Below, piece by piece: positions 59,438-64,000 of a stretch of 64,000 nt of DNA. The translations under genes were made by a program, and so were the position numbers. Positions within the stretch are counted from its first letter, which is position 1. Each line of letters begins with the position of its first letter. Source of the stretch: Ligustrum vulgare (lineage: Eukaryota > Streptophyta > Magnoliopsida > Lamiales > Oleaceae). The stretch lies in assembly GCA_963555705.1 (NCBI GenBank), contig OY743168.1:24434139-24498138 (forward strand), written 5' to 3'. The notes beneath the pieces were generated by a model that did not search any database, had not been told where the DNA came from, and saw only the letters and a program-made list of their open reading frames with translations.

Positions 59438-59960
59438 CCTATTTATAATAGACACGTTAGAAAGTCAAAAAGTAAAAAGACCATAAATGTTATATCCGTG
59501 GAGAATCCATTCACTTTGTCAATGAATGCTCCAAAAAAAAATAGATATATAGAACCTGTAAATAAATCTATGATATAAGAAGAAATAAGGTGAAATATTG
59601 TAGAATTATCGGACAATGAGTTTTGTAGTTTAGCATATAATATTTACACAAATGAAGGATTAGACAATTTAGAAATAACAAGTAGTTATGTAGATAGTAA
59701 TAGTAGTAATAATAAGATTTTTTAGATTAAGACATAAAAACGGTGAACATAGAATGCGTCCATGAACGGATGAGAGGACAAGGGTCAATGACAAATAAAT
59801 GTAAAATATATCCATGCCATAAAAATAGAAATCAGTGTAAAAACTGTTTAAAAACTTAATGTAATATTTATTTAGGAATAAATGAAGTAATTCATAATAA
59901 ACATAAAGATTACAGTGAGATTATATTCAGGTGAACAATATCTATGCATGCTATATATCT
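57040..59960 (+). pseudogene. Decayed endogenous pararetrovirus-like sequence (caulimovirid type)
   Basis: The plus strand carries a run of protein-like stretches separated by stops and shifts. A zinc-knuckle-like box at 59488-59529 has the spacing C-x2-C-x4-H-x4-C, but the second Cys codon is now Arg. It is followed by acidic/Ser-rich sequence and, at about 59808-59870, a second Cys-rich cluster. A knuckle followed by further Cys-rich sequence fits the coat-protein region of plant pararetroviruses integrated in genomes. Upstream (57600-57900) a segment could correspond to a movement protein, with low certainty. No RT was seen. There are at least a dozen breaks, plus a MITE-like insertion (about 58070-58250) and a second noncoding stretch (59036-59440). 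It has no coding potential today; a gag of another retroelement is the main alternative. Confidence 0.35.
59386..59433. repeat. (AT)n microsatellite
   Basis: About 24 uninterrupted AT units; a likely site of length variation. Confidence 0.95.
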
Positions 59961-60758
59961 CATGGATTAGAATTGGGCAAAAAACAAAGAAAAAGTCTCC
60001 AAATCATTGTAAATATAAAATATTTAGACTGATTAACTCCACTTACTATAAGAACACGGTAAGACGACCACATTAAGCGTATCAAAAAATTGGTACAAGA
60101 GAAGTAAATCCAATAACGAATATAAGTGAGATTGGATATACTAATTAATGATGGCTTATTTGCTCCTATAATTTTTTTTTTTTTAATTTCCCTCAAATTC
60201 AATTTCAACCACACATTTCTATAAAATCATCACTTTCAAAAATTTTAATTATTTTTCAATCACTCATTATATCAAAAACTACCTACACTAAATAGGCTTT
60301 TAATCCCTACTAATCAGGACCTAGTTTTCAAAATAATATCTAACAAAATAATATAGCATGTTAGAACATTTCTAATGATTTATACATATTTTGATTTATA
60401 TGACAGTTAAATAGATAAATATTTCACTCATGTTGATAAAATAGTTAATGAAATTTAAAACTCATCTCCAATGTTCTTTGTCTACAATTTTTTATGTATA
60501 CACGTGTCTTCAAATTAGCACAATCTTAAATAACAAACTTCCTTAAATAAATTGAAAATTTAATATTTTCCTAGTTAGTAGTTACTTTATCTAGCACACA
60601 TGTTATCTATACCTAAATATGATATCAGATAATATTCCTTCTACGTCAGCATTACATATTCATGAAAATTAACAATTGAAGATGAGATTTTTAAATAATT
60701 ATTTGTTTTTCTTATGTGACAATAATTTTTTTCACAATTCATAAATCATTCGAAATGC

Positions 60759-60797
<39 letters not shown>

Positions 60798-60900
60798 AAT
60801 TTATGTTTTAACTGTTTAACTATAAATAATAAATTAATATAATTATAAATCGTGTATCACTAGTCACTAGTAATAAAAAAAAGGATAATTCTATTTTCAC
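59961..60900. other. AT-rich DNA with (ATT)n, no gene seen
   Basis: An (ATT)n microsatellite lies at about 60763-60796. 60170-60290 resembles the diffuse repeat noted at 11100, 44000, 58090 and 62770. Nothing else recognised. Confidence 0.4.
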
Positions 60901-60904
60901 AATT

Positions 60905-61110
60905 TCACCCACAATGTGGGTGACAATCCACTCACATTGAGATTGGGGTCACAAATTTCAAATTTTGTGGCCCACACCCCAATGTGAGTGGATTGTCACC
61001 CACATTGTAAGTAAGATTATGATTGTAACATTGCGAATTTTGTGACCCCCACCCTAATGTGAGTGAATTCTCACCCACATTGTAAGTGAAATTGTGATTG
61101 TAGCATTGCT
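60905..61110. mobile_element. Hairpin MITE-like element with an internal partial duplication
   Basis: Arms at about 60909-60955 and 60963-61010 are almost perfect inverted repeats (CCCACAATGTGGGTGACAAT against its complement). The second arm plus its flank is then directly repeated with changes at about 61040-61107. Terminal inverted structure without coding suggests a MITE. Target duplications were not resolved. Confidence 0.65.
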
Positions 61111-61503
61111 CAAAAAAAAAATGTGTTGAGGGATGGGGATTTTGACGATTTTTCTGGCGGGAAAACGAAGAACCTTGAGCAAAATTGCTCCACTGCCAGG
61201 TGTCAACTATTTAGTATTTTCTATTCTAAAAGGGCAAATAATAAAGCAGCGCTTCATTACGTGGCAGTGAAACGCTTCAATTGAATCGACACGCACACGC
61301 TGAAATCTGAATCCTGAATCTGGGCAGGGTTTCGTGAATCATCCCCAAGTACACTGTGAATCAATAGGGTTTCTTCCTCATCGCACAAAACATTGAGAAA
61401 AATTCCGCTTCCGAAATTCTTGAAGAAAATAATTTAAAAACCATTTTTGAGTAATAATCTGAACAGTAAAAAATTGTTTATGGAATTTGAGGGTTAGAGG
61501 AAA

Positions 61504-61554
61504 ATGAAGGAATTGAGGAAATCGAATAGAGTTCCCAGTGTTAAAATTCGTCAG
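61504..61554 (+). CDS. First coding exon of a host gene continuing beyond the window
   Basis: ATG at 61504 begins MKELRKSNRVPSVKIRQ and reaches a standard donor (CGTCAG then GTAAAAC). The preceding 180 bases look like a plant 5' leader (GGGTTTCGTGAATC, GGGTTTCTTCC). The rest of the gene is not visible; it would follow a first intron of at least 2 kb. The peptide is too short and basic to identify. A 67-codon frame that reads into the intron is not the product. Confidence 0.45.
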
Positions 61555-64000
61555 GTAAAACCTGCGTTTTTTTCAATTTTCTATTCTATTTCCACTGATC
61601 TATTTATTTTTTACTGTCAGTTTGTGTTTGCTTTTTATTTGATTAGTGTGGTTTGTTTAGTTCATTTCGTTACTTATAAACGTTATATAAATGTTTTAGA
61701 CTTCTAGTTGATGTGTATTAGTATGTGTGTGTGTGAGTGAGTGAGTGAGTGTGTGTGTGGGGGGATAAAGAATGCATGATTTATTTATTTATTTTAAGTT
61801 TTTAAACGCATACTTCCATGAATGAATTTAACTGAGTTGCATGAAAACTGAGCCAAGAGTTCAAAATGGGAGAGGTAGGAAGTTTGTCTAGTTGAATAAA
61901 GGGTAAGAATCTCACTCTGCGTCCAAGGTTCCCGCTGTTTCAATTACAATCGGTAGATATCTTCATTCCCTCCTACCTTCCACTCCAGCAAGCACCCGGT
62001 GTTCAACAAGGGCTGCACCCTTCGCAGGGATTTTTAGGATAAAACCTTGGGGAGGCAGGCATGAGTGTTAATAAGAATGGTTAAATTTAGTTCTTGATTT
62101 CGAATCGGGATACCATTCTGGTATTAACCACAAAAAAATAAAAAATAAAAAATAAAAAAGGTGTCTTTATGTTCTTATCTTCGATTTTGGAATTGATTTC
62201 CTTAAAAAGATTATATCTAGGACCCTAGATTGTACTTTGGGGAACCGGTTGGGGATGGTGGTTATACTATGAAAAAAAATGCATACTTTCAACAAAAATA
62301 CACATCAAAAGCTAAGAAGATTACAAACACTCTTATGGACACATTACATAAAGGTGATTGCATTAATTACACAGACATATCAATTGATATATCTAAAGAA
62401 GATTGAACTTGGACGCAACAATTAGGTTAAAACTATATAGAGCATGTATTTAAAACCATAATGATGACAGTGTTTTTCTATTATGTTGAGGAAATTGATT
62501 ATAGGGATCCAACTAGTATCATTTCAGAGAGAATTCATAAAATCTTATCTTGTCCTAATAATAATTCAAGATTTTCTCCACCATTTTCTCTCAAATCTCT
62601 GCTTGCTAACTTGTTTGCTTGAGCTATGACTTCCAAATGTTTCATCTCATATGTGATCTAGTAACTTATGAAAAATAAGGAAAAGACGGAGTACCAAATG
62701 TCCCAAAATGTAGCACGTGTTTTCTGTATCTAAGCCTCAGTTCCTTAACGCAATCATTACAATTTATAAACAAAACAATCTTCCAAACTAGTTTTTAACC
62801 ACATACATTTTTTCTCTCTATTTTTCAGCTACACATTTTACCTCGAAAACGTAAATAAACCAATTTATAATTGTTACAATGTTACCGAACAGAGCCTAAG
62901 AAAGTGATGGCATAATGGAGATAGTTAATGACATGAAAGTTTATCCTGAGTTTGTCCACGTGGTTTATGTCATCCTAGGAGTTAATAAACAGCGAGTATC
63001 AGTAATTAGTTCGTCTGTATTGTTAAGTTTCTGTTAAGTGGTGCTTTGTCAGGTTGACACGCTGTAGGCCTATACTGTTTTAATGTCTTTTAAGAATGCA
63101 GAAATTTGGTGGCTTTATCATATTAACTTTTAGGGACAGCATTCATTTGATAAATTTCCAGTGGGTGTTGCAAATTGCTGGGAAACAATGGATACATTAT
63201 AAAGGACGTTTGTCAGGGGGCAAAAGTAATTGGGGGTGTTGGGCAGAGGTAAAAATTGCTACTTACAAGTAAGTGAAGATTTGCCGTTTCTAGCTGGCCG
63301 TTAATGATTGTTGACATGCTTCCAAAGTGACGGTGGTTTTACATATCGGGCACTATAATTGACATCCTTTTTTGTCTCACTAATATATTTAATGTGTATC
63401 ACGGTGTGAAAGAGAGACCTCTTGGAATGGCTTAATATGAAACAACGATAGCAGTTGAAATAAATTTTTTTTTTTTGACATCTCGAGGGGTAGTTCACAC
63501 TACTTTTCGTTATCAATTATTTATAGGCTCCCTATGCTATATTAGTCTGGTTGATTCTGAATTGTTGCATCCATCAAATTTTGGTTTCCATGATATCTGT
63601 GAACCTTTTTATTTCTTCTTGTTTTCTTTTCCCTATGTGGTTTGATGTGAACTAATTCAAACTCATGAATTCTTGCTTCGATAAACAAACTCTTTTCAGT
63701 GTGCTGTGCTATCTTTGATTTATAACAGCTTTGCTTATTTTACATCTCAATATTGCGTATTTTACCGTAGTTTGTATGGGGACACGAGTTAAAATGTTGG
63801 AAACAATCACGACAGAACATTTGCTTCCTCTTTATGACTTTTTTTGTAATGCTTTCATACATGGTATATACTAAATTTCTTCCAAATACCGGTTTCATGT
63901 TGAGTTATTTCAATTGTCACCGCCTATTATTTTAACTTGATAGTTGTATGAGCTGTTTCATCAACATTCGATTTTTCCGTTGCACATACTCTCTCTTTTT
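61555..64000 (+). other. Probable long first intron, no further exon found
   Basis: Contains GT/GTGA microsatellite (61717-61760) and a stretch at 61840-62100 with mixed composition ending near an A-rich run (62130-62160), possibly an old retroposed sequence. 62745-62900 is another copy of the diffuse AACCACACATTTT-type repeat. No exon with convincing splice context and a long frame was found. Confidence 0.35.

Noticed and set aside
61840..62160. Possible SINE with an A-rich tail
   Set aside because: A B-box-like TTTCGAATCGGG lies close to the tail, but no A box at proper spacing and no target duplication were found.

Overview
The window looks like plant nuclear DNA, most likely from a eudicot. 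It is AT-rich and almost filled with plant-type transposable elements: two CACTA (En/Spm) transposons, Ty1/copia and Ty3/gypsy retrotransposons, solo LTRs, Helitrons, hAT and PIF/Harbinger-like MITEs. There is no bacterial-style operon, rRNA or CRISPR array. I cannot name the species. No intact host gene is present. A short first exon with 5' leader near the right edge (61504-61554, +) and a few exon-like pieces on the minus strand (20657-20715, 11666-11959) are the only candidates.

Layout. 1-10498: the 3'-truncated (by the window edge) body of a large CACTA transposon on the minus strand. It has two genes: a TNP2-type transposase, split by a solo LTR with perfect target duplications, and an 11-exon gene joining a plant En/Spm transposase domain to a Ulp1/C48 protease. 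With the solo LTR spliced out, both reading frames are complete apart from one premature TGA each. 10499-12697: a hairpin with tRNA-like pol III boxes, then an inverted duplication of a coding-like segment. 12698-15885: six tandem copies of a 534-bp unit. 17149-18740: the 3' part of a second, deleted CACTA element on the plus strand. 18760-19848: a probable solo LTR. 22062-22446: a hAT MITE.

22551-31716: a nest. The outer layer is a pair of about 170-bp inverted repeats. Inside lie scrambled Ty3/gypsy pieces (minus strand) and a young Ty1/copia element (25096-31458, 6 differences between 793-bp LTRs), disabled in gag and by a frameshift in pol. 31717-39499: non-genic AT-rich DNA with PIF-like MITEs, including two 0.85-kb copies in head-to-head inverted order, and Helitron ends. 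39500-46146: a Helitron-like element carrying phase-coherent exon fragments, one of which is split by a 2.26-kb solo LTR. 46991-48696: a second Helitron-like element; both Helitron insertions are supported by related repeat units that serve as empty sites. 49624-56531: an older, heavily mutated Ty1/copia element with a PIF-like MITE in its leader and a hAT MITE in pol. 57040-59960: degraded coding sequence resembling an endogenous pararetrovirus. 60900-61110: a hairpin MITE, followed by the candidate host gene start.

Nothing here amounts to a new cellular system. The notable content is the nesting order, the homogenised 534-bp array, the head-to-head MITE pair, the exon-carrying Helitron and a 37-bp motif shared by the two CACTA elements. 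All alignments were made by eye and all identity counts are hand counts.
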